Origin: Winogradskyella wandonensis
GTDB taxonomy: Bacteria > Bacteroidota > Bacteroidia > Flavobacteriales > Flavobacteriaceae
Direction: 5' to 3'
Length of the DNA stretch: 64,000 nucleotides
NCBI RefSeq assembly: GCF_004346845.1
Contig: NZ_SMGI01000002.1
Span: 806,001 to 870,000, forward strand
The first letter of the stretch is position 1. Each line of letters begins with the position of its first letter. The notes beneath the pieces are model-generated. The model worked only from the letters and a program-made list of their open reading frames with translations, was not told the origin of the DNA and did not search any database. Below, piece after piece: positions 18,373 through 27,127 of this stretch. The position numbers were made by a program, and so were the translations under genes.

Positions 18373-20257
18373 CGTTGTTACCTTCATAAAAATTAATGAA
18401 TGCTCGGTTAACCACACGATTTCCGCCAACAGTTGGATAGTCTCCTGTAAAATACCAGTCGCCTAGATTTTTCGGACATGCCTTGTGTAAGTTATCTACT
18501 GGCTGAAATATAATTTTAACCTCTGCATTTACATCGTCGTCACTTAATAGTTCAGATATTTTATCAGATATTTCTTCGTCTGTAAAGTTGTCGTAGATTT
18601 CTTTTACAAAATTCTTTACATCCTTGTCTTTTAAATTCTCTTGTGCCTTACATTTTTTGTAAACTTCTTCGACGATATGATAATTATTTGTGTCTTTTAA
18701 TAATTCTAAGGCGGCTCTAAAGGCTACTAAACCTTCTAGATTGGCCATATCAATTCCGTAACAATCTGGATACCTAATCTGCGGAGCAGAAGAGACCACG
18801 ACTATTTTTTTAGGATTAAGACGATCCATCATTTTAATGATACTTTTCTTTAAGGTTGTACCACGTACAATACTATCGTCTATAATTACTAGGTTATCGT
18901 TGGGTTTTATAACGCCATAGGTTACATCATAAACATGCGCCACTAAGTCGTCGCGACTACTGTCCTCGGTTATAAAGGTTCTAAGCTTAACGTCTTTAAT
19001 TGCAATTTTTTCTATTCTAGGTCTTTCCGATAATATTTCGGTAACTCTCTCGGCAGAAAGTTTTCCTTCGCCATCCAAAATCGCTTTTGTTTTACGCTGA
19101 TTTAGATGTTCTTCAACGGTATCTATCATTCCAAAAAATGACGTTTCTGCAGTATTTGGGATAAATGAGAATACAGAGTTTTTAGTGTCATAATTAATGG
19201 CTTCAAGTACTTTTGGCATTAAAAGGCGCCCAAGCTCTTTTCGTTCTTTATAAATTTCAGCGTCACTTCCTCTAGAAAAGTAGATGCGCTCAAAAGAACA
19301 GGCCTTTCGTTCTAGTGGCTCTAGAATTTGTTTTATTGCTGTTTCACCTGATTTTTTAGTGATAATGGCGTGTCCTGGTTCTAATTCGATAACATCATCA
19401 AAACCTACATTAAAGACGGTCTGTATAACTGGACGTTCTGATGCCACTACGACAACTTCGTCATCTTTATAATAATAAGCAGGTCTAATTCCCGCAGGGT
19501 CTCTTAGCACAAAAGAGTCACCATGCCCTAATAAACCGGCCATAGCATAACCACCATCCCAGTTTTTTGCGGCTTTTTTAAGAATTTTAGCAACATTAAG
19601 ACGTTCTGCAATTAAAGGCGAACATTCTGCTTTACTATAGCCTTCTTTTTTTAAATTCTTGTAAATTTTTGAAACGGCATCATCTAAAAAATGACCGATT
19701 TTTTCCATTATAGTAATGGTATCGGCTTTTTCTTTTGGATGCTGACCTATCTGTACCAAGTTGTTGAATAGCTCGGTTACATTAGTCATATTAAAATTAC
19801 CCGCAACAATAAGATTTCTGTGCATCCAATTATTTTGTCTTAGAAAAGGATGTACACTTTCTACACTATTTTTGCCAAATGTACCGTAACGGACATGTCC
19901 AAGAAGCAGCTCCCCAATGTAAGGAATATGCTTTTTCTGTGCATCCACGTCGTTTTGATATTCTGGATGGTTTGTGAGCTCTTCGTTAATACGCTCGTTA
20001 ATTTGAGAGAAAATATCCTGTATAGGCTGTTGTGCGATAGACCTTACGCGACTAATGTATCGCTCTCCTGGATGCGTATCTAATTTTATACTTGCAAAAC
20101 CTGCACCATCCTGTCCACGATTGTGCTGCTTCTCCATCATGAGGTACATTTTATTTACCCCGTAAAATGCACTGCCATACTTTTTTTTGTAATAGTCTAA
20201 AGGTTTTAAAAGCCTAATCAATGCTATACCGCATTCGTGTTTTAAAGCATCACTCAT
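18359..20257 (-). CDS. purF: Amidophosphoribosyltransferase-like protein (long Bacteroidota form)
   Basis: 632 residues, longer than the usual 470-510. The N-terminus MSDALKHECGIAL places a Cys at position 9 as the likely glutamine amidotransferase nucleophile after processing, and HNRGQDGAGFASI and LLGHVRYGTFG follow. The PRPP-binding loop is VIIDDSIVRGTTLKKS. It should catalyse the first committed step of purine synthesis (PRPP plus glutamine to phosphoribosylamine). Extra segments in the C-terminal third are typical of this long type, and I cannot exclude a related function if a standard PurF exists elsewhere in the genome. It has its own promoter, and its terminator overlaps its stop. Confidence 0.85.
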   Translation of the reverse strand: MSDALKHECGIALIRLLKPLDYYKKKYGSAFYGVNKMYLMMEKQHNRGQDGAGFASIKLDTHPGERYISRVRSIAQQPIQDIFSQINERINEELTNHPEYQNDVDAQKKHIPYIGELLLGHVRYGTFGKNSVESVHPFLRQNNWMHRNLIVAGNFNMTNVTELFNNLVQIGQHPKEKADTITIMEKIGHFLDDAVSKIYKNLKKEGYSKAECSPLIAERLNVAKILKKAAKNWDGGYAMAGLLGHGDSFVLRDPAGIRPAYYYKDDEVVVVASERPVIQTVFNVGFDDVIELEPGHAIITKKSGETAIKQILEPLERKACSFERIYFSRGSDAEIYKERKELGRLLMPKVLEAINYDTKNSVFSFIPNTAETSFFGMIDTVEEHLNQRKTKAILDGEGKLSAERVTEILSERPRIEKIAIKDVKLRTFITEDSSRDDLVAHVYDVTYGVIKPNDNLVIIDDSIVRGTTLKKSIIKMMDRLNPKKIVVVSSAPQIRYPDCYGIDMANLEGLVAFRAALELLKDTNNYHIVEEVYKKCKAQENLKDKDVKNFVKEIYDNFTDEEISDKISELLSDDDVNAEVKIIFQPVDNLHKACPKNLGDWYFTGDYPTVGGNRVVNRAFINFYEGNNERAY

Positions 20258-20292
20258 TATTGTTGTACAAGTAGTTTATGTTGTGTTATATT

Positions 20293-20322
20293 CAAAAATA
20301 CTGAATTAAAAAACGCGCCAAA
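20293..20322 (-). promoter_or_regulatory. Promoter of purF, overlapping the upstream terminator
   Basis: On the minus strand: TTTG, 18 bases, TATTTTTG, ending 36 bases before the purF ATG. The TTTG lies in the loop of the terminator of the PfkB-family kinase gene. Confidence 0.7.
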
Positions 20323-20331
20323 AAAGGCGCG
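20308..20331 (-). terminator. Terminator of the PfkB-family kinase gene
   Basis: Stem CGCGCC/GGCGCG with a six-base loop and a T run on the minus strand, immediately after the kinase stop codon. Confidence 0.85.
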
Positions 20332-20338
20332 CTATATT

Positions 20339-21265
20339 TTACGTTAATTCTATGTCGAATTGTGTTAGTTGCTGAAACTGTCTCAAGCGTCTCTGGACCT
20401 CTTCAGAATCTAGGTTTAACATTCGTTCCGTACCGAATTTTTCGACACAAAACGACGCTAAAGCAGAACCGTGAATGACTGCATTTTTCATGTTTTCAAA
20501 AGAAAAATCTTCGGTTTTTGCTAAATAGCCAGTAAAACCTCCTGCAAATGTATCCCCAGCTCCTGTTGGGTCAAATACTTCTTCTAGTGGTAAAGCTGGA
20601 GCATAAAATACATTGTCGTCATGAAACAATAATGCACCATGCTCTCCTTTTTTAATAACTACATATTTTGGACCCATCTCATGAATCTTACGCGCTGCCA
20701 CGACTAAAGAATACTCTCCAGTAAGTTGTCGAGCTTCTTCATCATTGATGGTAATAACATCGATATGTTTTATAGTTTTGTGTAGTTCTTCTAAAGCACA
20801 ATCCATCCAAAAGTTCATAGTGTCTAGAACCACTAATTTTGGTTTCTTATTCATTTGCTTTAAAACGCTCATTTGTACCGATGGATGTAAATTACCTAAC
20901 ATTACAACCTCGGCATCTTTATAAATTTCAGGAACTACTGGATTAAAGTGTTCTAAAACATTAAGTTCTGTAGCTAAAGTATCACGAGAATTCATATCGT
21001 TATGGTACTTGCCACTCCAGAAAAAGGTTTTACCGTCTTCTACAATTTCAATACCCGAAACATCAATATTTCTTTCTTTTAATAAATCTAGGTAAGTTTG
21101 AGGAAAATCGCCTCCCACAATCGATACAATAGCAGAGTCCACCTGAAAATTAGAAGCGGCGAGACCAATAAAAGTACCTGCACCTCCAAGAATTTTATCG
21201 GTTTTCCCGAAAGGTGTCTCAATAGCATCGAAAGCTACCGTACCAACAATTACTAATTTACTCAT
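20339..21265 (-). CDS. PfkB-family sugar/nucleoside kinase
   Basis: 308 residues with a ribokinase-fold N-terminus (GGAGTFIGLAASNF) and the C-terminal signature DPTGAGDTFAGGFTGYL containing the catalytic Asp and anion hole. It phosphorylates a sugar or nucleoside hydroxyl with ATP. The specific substrate cannot be read; it sits upstream of purF on the same strand but is separated from it by a terminator. It is probably cytoplasmic. Confidence 0.9.
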   Translation of the reverse strand: MSKLVIVGTVAFDAIETPFGKTDKILGGAGTFIGLAASNFQVDSAIVSIVGGDFPQTYLDLLKERNIDVSGIEIVEDGKTFFWSGKYHNDMNSRDTLATELNVLEHFNPVVPEIYKDAEVVMLGNLHPSVQMSVLKQMNKKPKLVVLDTMNFWMDCALEELHKTIKHIDVITINDEEARQLTGEYSLVVAARKIHEMGPKYVVIKKGEHGALLFHDDNVFYAPALPLEEVFDPTGAGDTFAGGFTGYLAKTEDFSFENMKNAVIHGSALASFCVEKFGTERMLNLDSEEVQRRLRQFQQLTQFDIELT

Positions 21266-21344
21266 TACAGTAATTTAAATTAAGCAGCAAATTTACGTAA
21301 AATATATTCCTTACAAAACAACATAAAAACTTATGAGAGCTAGA

Positions 21345-21986
21345 TTATTTTCTGCCAAAATCCGCTGGGATTTCTCCCCAAGCTTTGGTTTCCCATTTCA
21401 CAATTGTAGTGCTGTAAGTGTTTTCTTTTAGCCATTTTACGGCACGATCTACAAGCTCAAAAACAGGTTTGTTTTTTTCGTTACGTTGAAGTTTACTATT
21501 ACAGGCTTTTTTCCGTACCCAACTCATTGCAGTTTTAGAGTCTGTGTAGATAATTCGATTGCTATTCTGTTGTTTTAGAAATGCTAATCCATGAACAATG
21601 GCTAAAAACTCTCCGATATTATTAGTGCCTTCTTCAAAAGGCCCTTGAATAAAGATTTGTTTTTTTGTTTTAGTATCTACGCCACGGTATTCCATTTTAC
21701 CTGGATTCCCGCTAGAAGCTGCATCTACAGAAATAGAATTATAATTAGGTTGTCCAATTTTTTTAAGTTGTGCTTCTGAAAGTTCGCTTTTAAAGGTTTT
21801 GGATTTACCTACATAGTCTTTGTAATTACCCTTAAGTGCTTTTTTTGCAGCTTCAAAAGTTAAAAACGATTTATATTGCGCACCTTTAAAATCTTTGATT
21901 TGCGCTTTGCAGTCATCCCAAGTTTCAAAAACACCAGTATGATGACCTTTCCAAACGGTGTAATATTTCTTTTTCTTTTTGCTCAT
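21345..21986 (-). CDS. rnhA: Ribonuclease H1 with N-terminal hybrid-binding (viroplasmin-like) domain
   Basis: 213 residues. The first 50 form the caulimovirus viroplasmin-like RNA/DNA hybrid-binding domain (YYTVWKGHHTGVFETWDDC ... YKSFLTFEAAKKAL). The rest is RNase H with the catalytic set Asp in SVDAASSGNPG, Glu in NIGEFLA, Asp in IYTDSKTA and Asp in PADFGRK. It removes RNA from RNA-DNA hybrids. It lies just downstream of purN, separated by a REP-like palindrome pair. Confidence 0.92.
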   Translation of the reverse strand: MSKKKKKYYTVWKGHHTGVFETWDDCKAQIKDFKGAQYKSFLTFEAAKKALKGNYKDYVGKSKTFKSELSEAQLKKIGQPNYNSISVDAASSGNPGKMEYRGVDTKTKKQIFIQGPFEEGTNNIGEFLAIVHGLAFLKQQNSNRIIYTDSKTAMSWVRKKACNSKLQRNEKNKPVFELVDRAVKWLKENTYSTTIVKWETKAWGEIPADFGRK

Positions 21987-22008
21987 TGATATTGGTGGCT
22001 GAGGTGTT

Positions 22009-22079
22009 TAGTGAGGTTCTCGAACTACCGAAGCCACATTTAGTTTTTCTTTTTGGACACTTCGAGAGCCTCAGTGCCC
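22009..22079. repeat. Paired REP-like palindromes, copy A (in part inside purN)
   Basis: Left unit 22009-22027: TAGT-GAG-gtt-CTC-GA-ACTA, with a further outer stem GTGGCT/AGCCAC around it. Right unit 22055-22079: GGACACT-tc-GAG-agc-CTC-AGTGCCC. The two units face each other. The GAG/CTC inner stem, three-base loop and two-base bulge are the same as in copies B (35285-35350) and C (41052-41117). The right unit lies within the last codons of purN. Confidence 0.8.
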
Positions 22080-22636
22080 AAAAGTTTTGCTACAACCTTC
22101 GGAAAATGCTCCATCTCTAACTCATGAATTTTCTTCGCTACATCTTCTGCTGTATCTGTTTCTAAAACCTCGCATTTGGCTTGAAATATTATAGCACCTT
22201 CGTCATAATGTTCATTTACATAATGGATGGTTATACCTGTTTCGGTTTCGTTATTTTCTACAACTGCCTTATGCACATGCATACCATACATGCCTTTTCC
22301 GCCAAACTTTGGAAGTAAAGCAGGATGCACATTAATCACTTTATCTGGAAAATGGTCTAAAATAGGTTCTGGAAATTTCCATAAAAAGCCTGCCAAAACA
22401 ATAAGGTCTGGCTTATTAGATTTTAATAAACTAAGCACATCGTTTGTTTCCGTAAAAGCAATTTTATTAAAAGAAAACGCACTGACACCTAAGCGTTTGG
22501 CGCGTTCTAGCACTTTGGCACGCGGATTGTTAGTCAGTACTTGAATAACAGACGCAGAGTCACTGTTTTGAAAAAACTTTATCAAATTTTCAGCATTACT
22601 TCCCGAGCCGGACGCAAAAATTACAATTCGTTTCAT
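22040..22636 (-). CDS. purN: Phosphoribosylglycinamide formyltransferase
   Basis: 198 residues with the N-terminal FASGSGSNAENLIKFF phosphate-binding segment and the active-site region VINVHPALLPKFGGKGMYGMHVHKAV, then GITIHYVNEHYDEGAII with the catalytic His and Asp. It transfers a formyl group from 10-formyl-THF to GAR in purine synthesis. The C-terminal residues GTEALEVS are encoded by one REP-like palindrome unit (22055-22079), so the tail appears to have been rewritten by a repeat. It is divergent from acpP. Confidence 0.94.
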   Translation of the reverse strand: MKRIVIFASGSGSNAENLIKFFQNSDSASVIQVLTNNPRAKVLERAKRLGVSAFSFNKIAFTETNDVLSLLKSNKPDLIVLAGFLWKFPEPILDHFPDKVINVHPALLPKFGGKGMYGMHVHKAVVENNETETGITIHYVNEHYDEGAIIFQAKCEVLETDTAEDVAKKIHELEMEHFPKVVAKLLGTEALEVSKKKN

Positions 22637-22780
22637 AAACAGTTATTAATGTCTAAATTTATTCAAACAAAAAAAAGAATAATAATTAACAATTAGGCTC
22701 AAAAATTAAATACTTATTTCTATTTTTATCTGTAAGTAGCACATTTTGCAGGTAAAACTATTTTTTAAAATAAAGTTTTT

Positions 22781-22788
22781 TATTTTTG
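22781..22788 (+). promoter_or_regulatory. Probable -7 element of the acpP-fabF-rnc operon
   Basis: TATTTTTG fits TAnnTTTG and is 31 bases before the acpP ATG. No matching -33 TTTG is found, although a TTTTG stands further up at 22744. Confidence 0.5.
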
Positions 22789-22819
22789 CCCTCTAATTAA
22801 AACTTAAAACTAAAAGATT

Positions 22820-23053
22820 ATGTCAGACATTGCATCAAGAGTAAAAGCGATTATCGTAGACAAATTAGGTGTTGATGAAAACGAAGTAGTAACGGAAGCA
22901 AGCTTCACTAACGACTTAGGAGCAGATTCATTAGACACTGTGGAGTTAATCATGGAGTTTGAAAAAGAATTTGATATTCAAATCCCAGACGATCAGGCTG
23001 AAAACATTGCAACAGTTGGTCAAGCTATCTCTTATATAGAAGAAGCAAAATAA
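22820..23053 (+). CDS. acpP: Acyl carrier protein
   Basis: 77 residues, acidic and helical. The phosphopantetheine attachment motif is [15 protein letters not shown], with Ser near position 36. It carries growing acyl chains in fatty-acid synthesis. fabF follows after 11 bases and rnc after that, the conserved acpP-fabF-rnc order. Confidence 0.98.
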   Translation: MSDIASRVKAIIVDKLGVDENEVVTEASFTNDLGADSLDTVELIMEFEKEFDIQIPDDQAENIATVGQAISYIEEAK

Positions 23054-23064
23054 GAAGTTAATTT

Positions 23065-24315
23065 ATGGAATTAAAGCGAGTTGTAGTTACCGGATTAGGT
23101 GCACTAACCCCTATTGGCAATACCAAAGATGAATATTGGGACGGTCTTGTTAGCGGAAAAAGTGGCGCTGCACCAGTTACACATTTTGATGCGTCAAAAT
23201 TTAAAACACAATTTGCTTGCGAAGTAAAAAACTTTAACGTTACTGACTTTATTGACAGAAAGTTAGCAAGGCAGATGGATAAGTTTTCGCAGTATGCTAT
23301 GGTTGCTTCTGATGAGGCGATTGCAGACTCAAAACTAGATTTAGATGCCCTAAACAAATACCGTGTAGGTGTAATCTGGGGAGCTGGAATAGGCGGTTTA
23401 GAAACATTTCAAGAAGAGGTGTTAAACTTTGCCGAAGGCGATGGCACTCCAAGATTTAGCCCACGATTTATTCCCAAAATGATTGCCGATATAGCTCCAG
23501 GAAACATTTCCATTAAATATGGATTTATGGGACCTAACTATACTACGGTATCTGCTTGTGCCTCTTCAGCCAATTCTATGATTGATGCACTAAACAATAT
23601 ACGTTTAGGGCATTGTGATGTTGTAATTACTGGAGGTAGTGAAGCTGCTGTTACCATTGCTGGTATGGGTGGTTTTAACGCCATGCACGCTATGAGTACT
23701 CGTAATGAAAGCCCTGAAACAGCCTCTAGACCTTTCGATGCAAATCGAGATGGTTTTGTATTAGGTGAAGGTGCTGGTGCTATTGTTTTAGAAGAGTACG
23801 AACATGCCAAAGCAAGAGGTGCAAAAATATATGCAGAGGTTGTTGGTGGCGGATTGTCTTCTGATGCTTATCATATGACAGCACCACACCCAGACGGGAT
23901 AGGCGTTGTCGCGGTAATGAAAAATTGTTTAGAAAATGCAGGTTTAAGTCCTGAAGATGTAGATCACATTAACACACACGGAACATCAACACCATTAGGA
24001 GATGTTGCAGAGCTAAAAGCTATATCTGAAGTATTTGGAGACCATGCAAAGACTATAAGTATTAATTCTACCAAGTCTATGACTGGTCATTTGTTGGGCG
24101 CTGCTGGCGCCATAGAAGCTATCGCTTCAATCTTAGCATTAGAGCACGGAATTATTCCGCCAACAATTAATCACGAAACAGTTGACGAAAACATAGACCC
24201 AGAATTAAACCTAACGCTTAATAAAGCGCAGAAACGTGATATTAAAGTAGCAATGAGTAATACATTTGGATTTGGCGGACACAACGCTTGTGTATTATTC
24301 AAGAAATTAGATTAA
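23065..24315 (+). CDS. fabF: Beta-ketoacyl-ACP synthase II
   Basis: 416 residues with the thiolase-fold catalytic triad: Cys in STVSACASSANSM, His in DHINTHGTSTPLGD and His in KSMTGHLLGAAGAIEAI. It starts VVVTGLGALTPIGN, as the family does. It extends acyl-ACP with malonyl-ACP. It follows acpP by 11 bases and precedes rnc by 7. Confidence 0.98.
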   Translation: MELKRVVVTGLGALTPIGNTKDEYWDGLVSGKSGAAPVTHFDASKFKTQFACEVKNFNVTDFIDRKLARQMDKFSQYAMVASDEAIADSKLDLDALNKYRVGVIWGAGIGGLETFQEEVLNFAEGDGTPRFSPRFIPKMIADIAPGNISIKYGFMGPNYTTVSACASSANSMIDALNNIRLGHCDVVITGGSEAAVTIAGMGGFNAMHAMSTRNESPETASRPFDANRDGFVLGEGAGAIVLEEYEHAKARGAKIYAEVVGGGLSSDAYHMTAPHPDGIGVVAVMKNCLENAGLSPEDVDHINTHGTSTPLGDVAELKAISEVFGDHAKTISINSTKSMTGHLLGAAGAIEAIASILALEHGIIPPTINHETVDENIDPELNLTLNKAQKRDIKVAMSNTFGFGGHNACVLFKKLD

Positions 24316-24322
24316 ATCCCGA

Positions 24323-25066
24323 ATGAGCTTCATTCGTAACATATTAAAAAATTCCCGTTCTCAAGAAGACGGGAATTTTTTTTTACAGCTTCAGCAAACC
24401 TTAGGATTTAAGCCCAAAAAGAAAAACCTCTACAGAAAGGCTTTTACCCACAGGTCAATGAATATTAAAGACGAAAAAGGTAATCCTATAAATTACGAGC
24501 GTTTAGAGTTTGTCGGAGATGCCATGTTGGGTTCGGTTATAGCATCGTATTTATACGGAGAAGTACCTCATGGAGACGAAGGTTATTTAACTAAAATGCG
24601 CTCTAAAGTAGTAAGTAGAGAACACTTAAACGAACTAGGTAAGGAGCTAAACCTTATAGATTTAGTGATTAGTAGAATCCCAAAGGATAATTTTGGAGAT
24701 AACATTCACGGAAATTTGTTCGAAGCGTTAGTTGGTGCAATTTATCTAGACAAAGGCTATAAATTTTGTGAGTCGTTTATTTATAAGAGAGTGATTAATC
24801 CTCATGTAGATATTGAGAAACTAGAAGGAAAGGTAATTAGCTACAAAAGTTTGCTTATAGAATGGTGCCAGAAAGAGAAAAAGACATTTGATTACGAAAT
24901 TTACGAAGATACAGGCAACGATGCTCTAAAACATTTTGCGGTTAAACTAAGTATTGACGGTAAAGTTGTTTCAAAAGGTAGAGCAACTTCAAAAAAGAAA
25001 GCAGAAGAAAAAGCATCCAAGCGTGCCTTTTTTGCATTTCAAACTCAGATGGCAAAGCATTCTTAA
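24323..25066 (+). CDS. rnc: Ribonuclease III
   Basis: 247 residues. The RNase III signature NYERLEFVGDAMLGSVIASYLY (Mg2+ site with Glu and Asp) is at about 52-75, the second acidic cluster is in NLFEALVGAIYLDKG, and a C-terminal double-stranded RNA-binding domain covers about 170-240 (GKVVSKGRATSKKKAEEKASKRAF). It processes rRNA and structured mRNAs. It is the third gene of the acpP-fabF-rnc operon. Confidence 0.97.
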   Translation: MSFIRNILKNSRSQEDGNFFLQLQQTLGFKPKKKNLYRKAFTHRSMNIKDEKGNPINYERLEFVGDAMLGSVIASYLYGEVPHGDEGYLTKMRSKVVSREHLNELGKELNLIDLVISRIPKDNFGDNIHGNLFEALVGAIYLDKGYKFCESFIYKRVINPHVDIEKLEGKVISYKSLLIEWCQKEKKTFDYEIYEDTGNDALKHFAVKLSIDGKVVSKGRATSKKKAEEKASKRAFFAFQTQMAKHS

Positions 25067-25190
25067 TTTCTCTTAAAAAGAGGTGTTTTTCGCAAACGTT
25101 TTCGTAGTAATTTAAGGTTAAGTTTGATATAAACTTCATCAAAATCATACGATTATACCTTATATTTACCTCAAATTTGTGCGATTTTAT

Positions 25191-25670
25191 ATGGCATTAC
25201 ATAAGCTTTTAGTAGATGATTTTTACGATGAAACTTATACGCTTATAGCTATTCATTGTAGACTAGAAGATTACCGTTTAGCCTACATGATAAACAAGTT
25301 CTTAAGCATAAACTTAGAGCGAAAAGAAAAGGATTTAGATTTAAACTACACAGCATCATCCTATGCTATCTACCATTGGTATAACAAGGCCAATGATGTT
25401 ACGTGGAATCTAATTACAAATATTTGTAAAAAGGAAGAGGAAGGTCTTTCAAGTAGTGGTGTATTATTCAGCGAGGACAGAAAAGTAACAAAAACATATA
25501 ATCTTATTCCAGAGTTAAAACAGGTTGATTATTTTATAAAAATTACTTCCGATACATACGTTGTAAACGAAAAAATGATAATGGATACTCTGCAGAGTAT
25601 TCCTCAAATTATAACAAGCTATACTGTGGATTTATCAAAAATTAAATCCAAAGAACATTTAATTTTTTAG
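25191..25670 (+). CDS. IPExxxVDY-family protein
   Basis: 159 residues from the ATG at 25191 (a GTG four codons earlier is possible). It contains the family signature as IPELKQVDYFIKI near the C-terminus. The family is confined to Bacteroidota and has no known biochemical role. It has no signal peptide. It ends 5 bases before the pyruvate kinase gene, so the two are probably co-transcribed. Confidence 0.85.
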   Translation: MALHKLLVDDFYDETYTLIAIHCRLEDYRLAYMINKFLSINLERKEKDLDLNYTASSYAIYHWYNKANDVTWNLITNICKKEEEGLSSSGVLFSEDRKVTKTYNLIPELKQVDYFIKITSDTYVVNEKMIMDTLQSIPQIITSYTVDLSKIKSKEHLIF

Positions 25671-25675
25671 AATTA

Positions 25676-27115
25676 ATGAACAATAAAAAAACAAAGATAG
25701 TAGCGACATTAGGTCCTGCAACTAGCAATAAAGAGGTGTTAAAACAAATGTTAGACGAGGGTGCTAATGTGTTTAGAATAAATTTCTCTCATGCCGATTA
25801 TGATGGTGTAAAAGAACGAATAAAAATGATACGCGAACTCAACGAAGAGTTTGGTTACAATGCAGCAATTTTAGGAGATTTACAAGGTCCAAAATTGCGC
25901 GTAGGCACGATGAAAGAAGAGGTCGTTGTAAATCCTGGAGATGAAATTGTTTTCGCTACAGGAGAACGTTTTGAAGGCACAAAGGAGCGCGTTTATATGA
26001 CTTATGAGCGTTTTCCTCAAGATGCCAAACCAGGTGAGCGTATTCTATTAGATGACGGGAAACTAATTTTTGAAGTCGTTTCTACAGATGGCAAATCTGA
26101 AGTTGTAGCAAAGGTTATTCAAGGTGGACCATTAAAATCTAAAAAAGGAGTTAATCTTCCTAATACGAATATTTCTCAGCCAGCATTAACTGAAAAAGAT
26201 ATCGAAGATGCCATTTTTGCTATTAATCAGCAAGTGGATTGGATTGCTTTATCGTTTGTGCGTCATGCCGAGGATTTAATGCAACTACAAAACTTAATTA
26301 GTGAACACAGCGAACACAAAATTCCAATTATCGCAAAAATTGAAAAGCCTGAAGCGGTAGCAAATATCGATAAGATTGTTGCCTATTGCGACGGTCTTAT
26401 GGTAGCTCGTGGTGACTTAGGTGTAGAGATTCCTGCGGAAGAAGTGCCATTAGTACAAAAGCAATTAGTGCATAGAGCAAAGCGTGCGCGTATTCCTGTA
26501 ATTATCGCTACACAGATGATGGAAACTATGATTTCTAGCCTTACACCAACACGTGCAGAGGTTAACGACGTTGCTAACTCTGTTATGGATGGTGCAGATG
26601 CTGTGATGCTTTCTGGAGAAACCTCTGTTGGTAAATATCCTGTTCAGGTAATTAAACAAATGGCAAATATCATTCGTAGTGTTGAGGATTCTTCTTTAAT
26701 AGAAGTGCCGCAATTACCACCACATATTCGCACTAATAGATACATTACAAAGTCTATTTGTTATCACGCGGCAAAAATGGCAAATGAAATTGATGCAAAA
26801 GCCATTTCTACACTAACAAATAGTGGATATACGGCGTTTCAGATATCTGCATGGCGACCATCGGCACATATTTTAGTATTTACATCTAACAAGCGTATTT
26901 TAACGCAGTTAAGTTTGCTTTGGGGCGTTACCGCATTTCATTACGATAAGTTTGTAAGTACTGATGAAACGATTGAAGACGTAAACGCTATAGCTTGTAA
27001 AAAAGGTTATCTAGATGTTGGTGATATGCTAATTAGTTTAGCAGCGATGCCAATACAAGATAAAGGTATGGTTAATACGTTGCGAGTTACAGAGATAGAG
27101 ACGTGTAGTTTTTAG
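25676..27115 (+). CDS. pyk: Pyruvate kinase
   Basis: 479 residues starting KTKIVATLGPATSN and including RINFSHADY, the active-site segment IIAKIEKPEAVANID and GLMVARGDLGVEIP, IIATQMMETMI, and a C-terminal allosteric-type domain (AISTLTNSGYTAFQISAWRPSAHILVFTSN). It makes pyruvate and ATP from phosphoenolpyruvate. It lies 5 bases after the IPExxxVDY gene and converges on dinB. Confidence 0.98.
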   Translation: MNNKKTKIVATLGPATSNKEVLKQMLDEGANVFRINFSHADYDGVKERIKMIRELNEEFGYNAAILGDLQGPKLRVGTMKEEVVVNPGDEIVFATGERFEGTKERVYMTYERFPQDAKPGERILLDDGKLIFEVVSTDGKSEVVAKVIQGGPLKSKKGVNLPNTNISQPALTEKDIEDAIFAINQQVDWIALSFVRHAEDLMQLQNLISEHSEHKIPIIAKIEKPEAVANIDKIVAYCDGLMVARGDLGVEIPAEEVPLVQKQLVHRAKRARIPVIIATQMMETMISSLTPTRAEVNDVANSVMDGADAVMLSGETSVGKYPVQVIKQMANIIRSVEDSSLIEVPQLPPHIRTNRYITKSICYHAAKMANEIDAKAISTLTNSGYTAFQISAWRPSAHILVFTSNKRILTQLSLLWGVTAFHYDKFVSTDETIEDVNAIACKKGYLDVGDMLISLAAMPIQDKGMVNTLRVTEIETCSF

Positions 27116-27127
27116 AATATAAATAGT

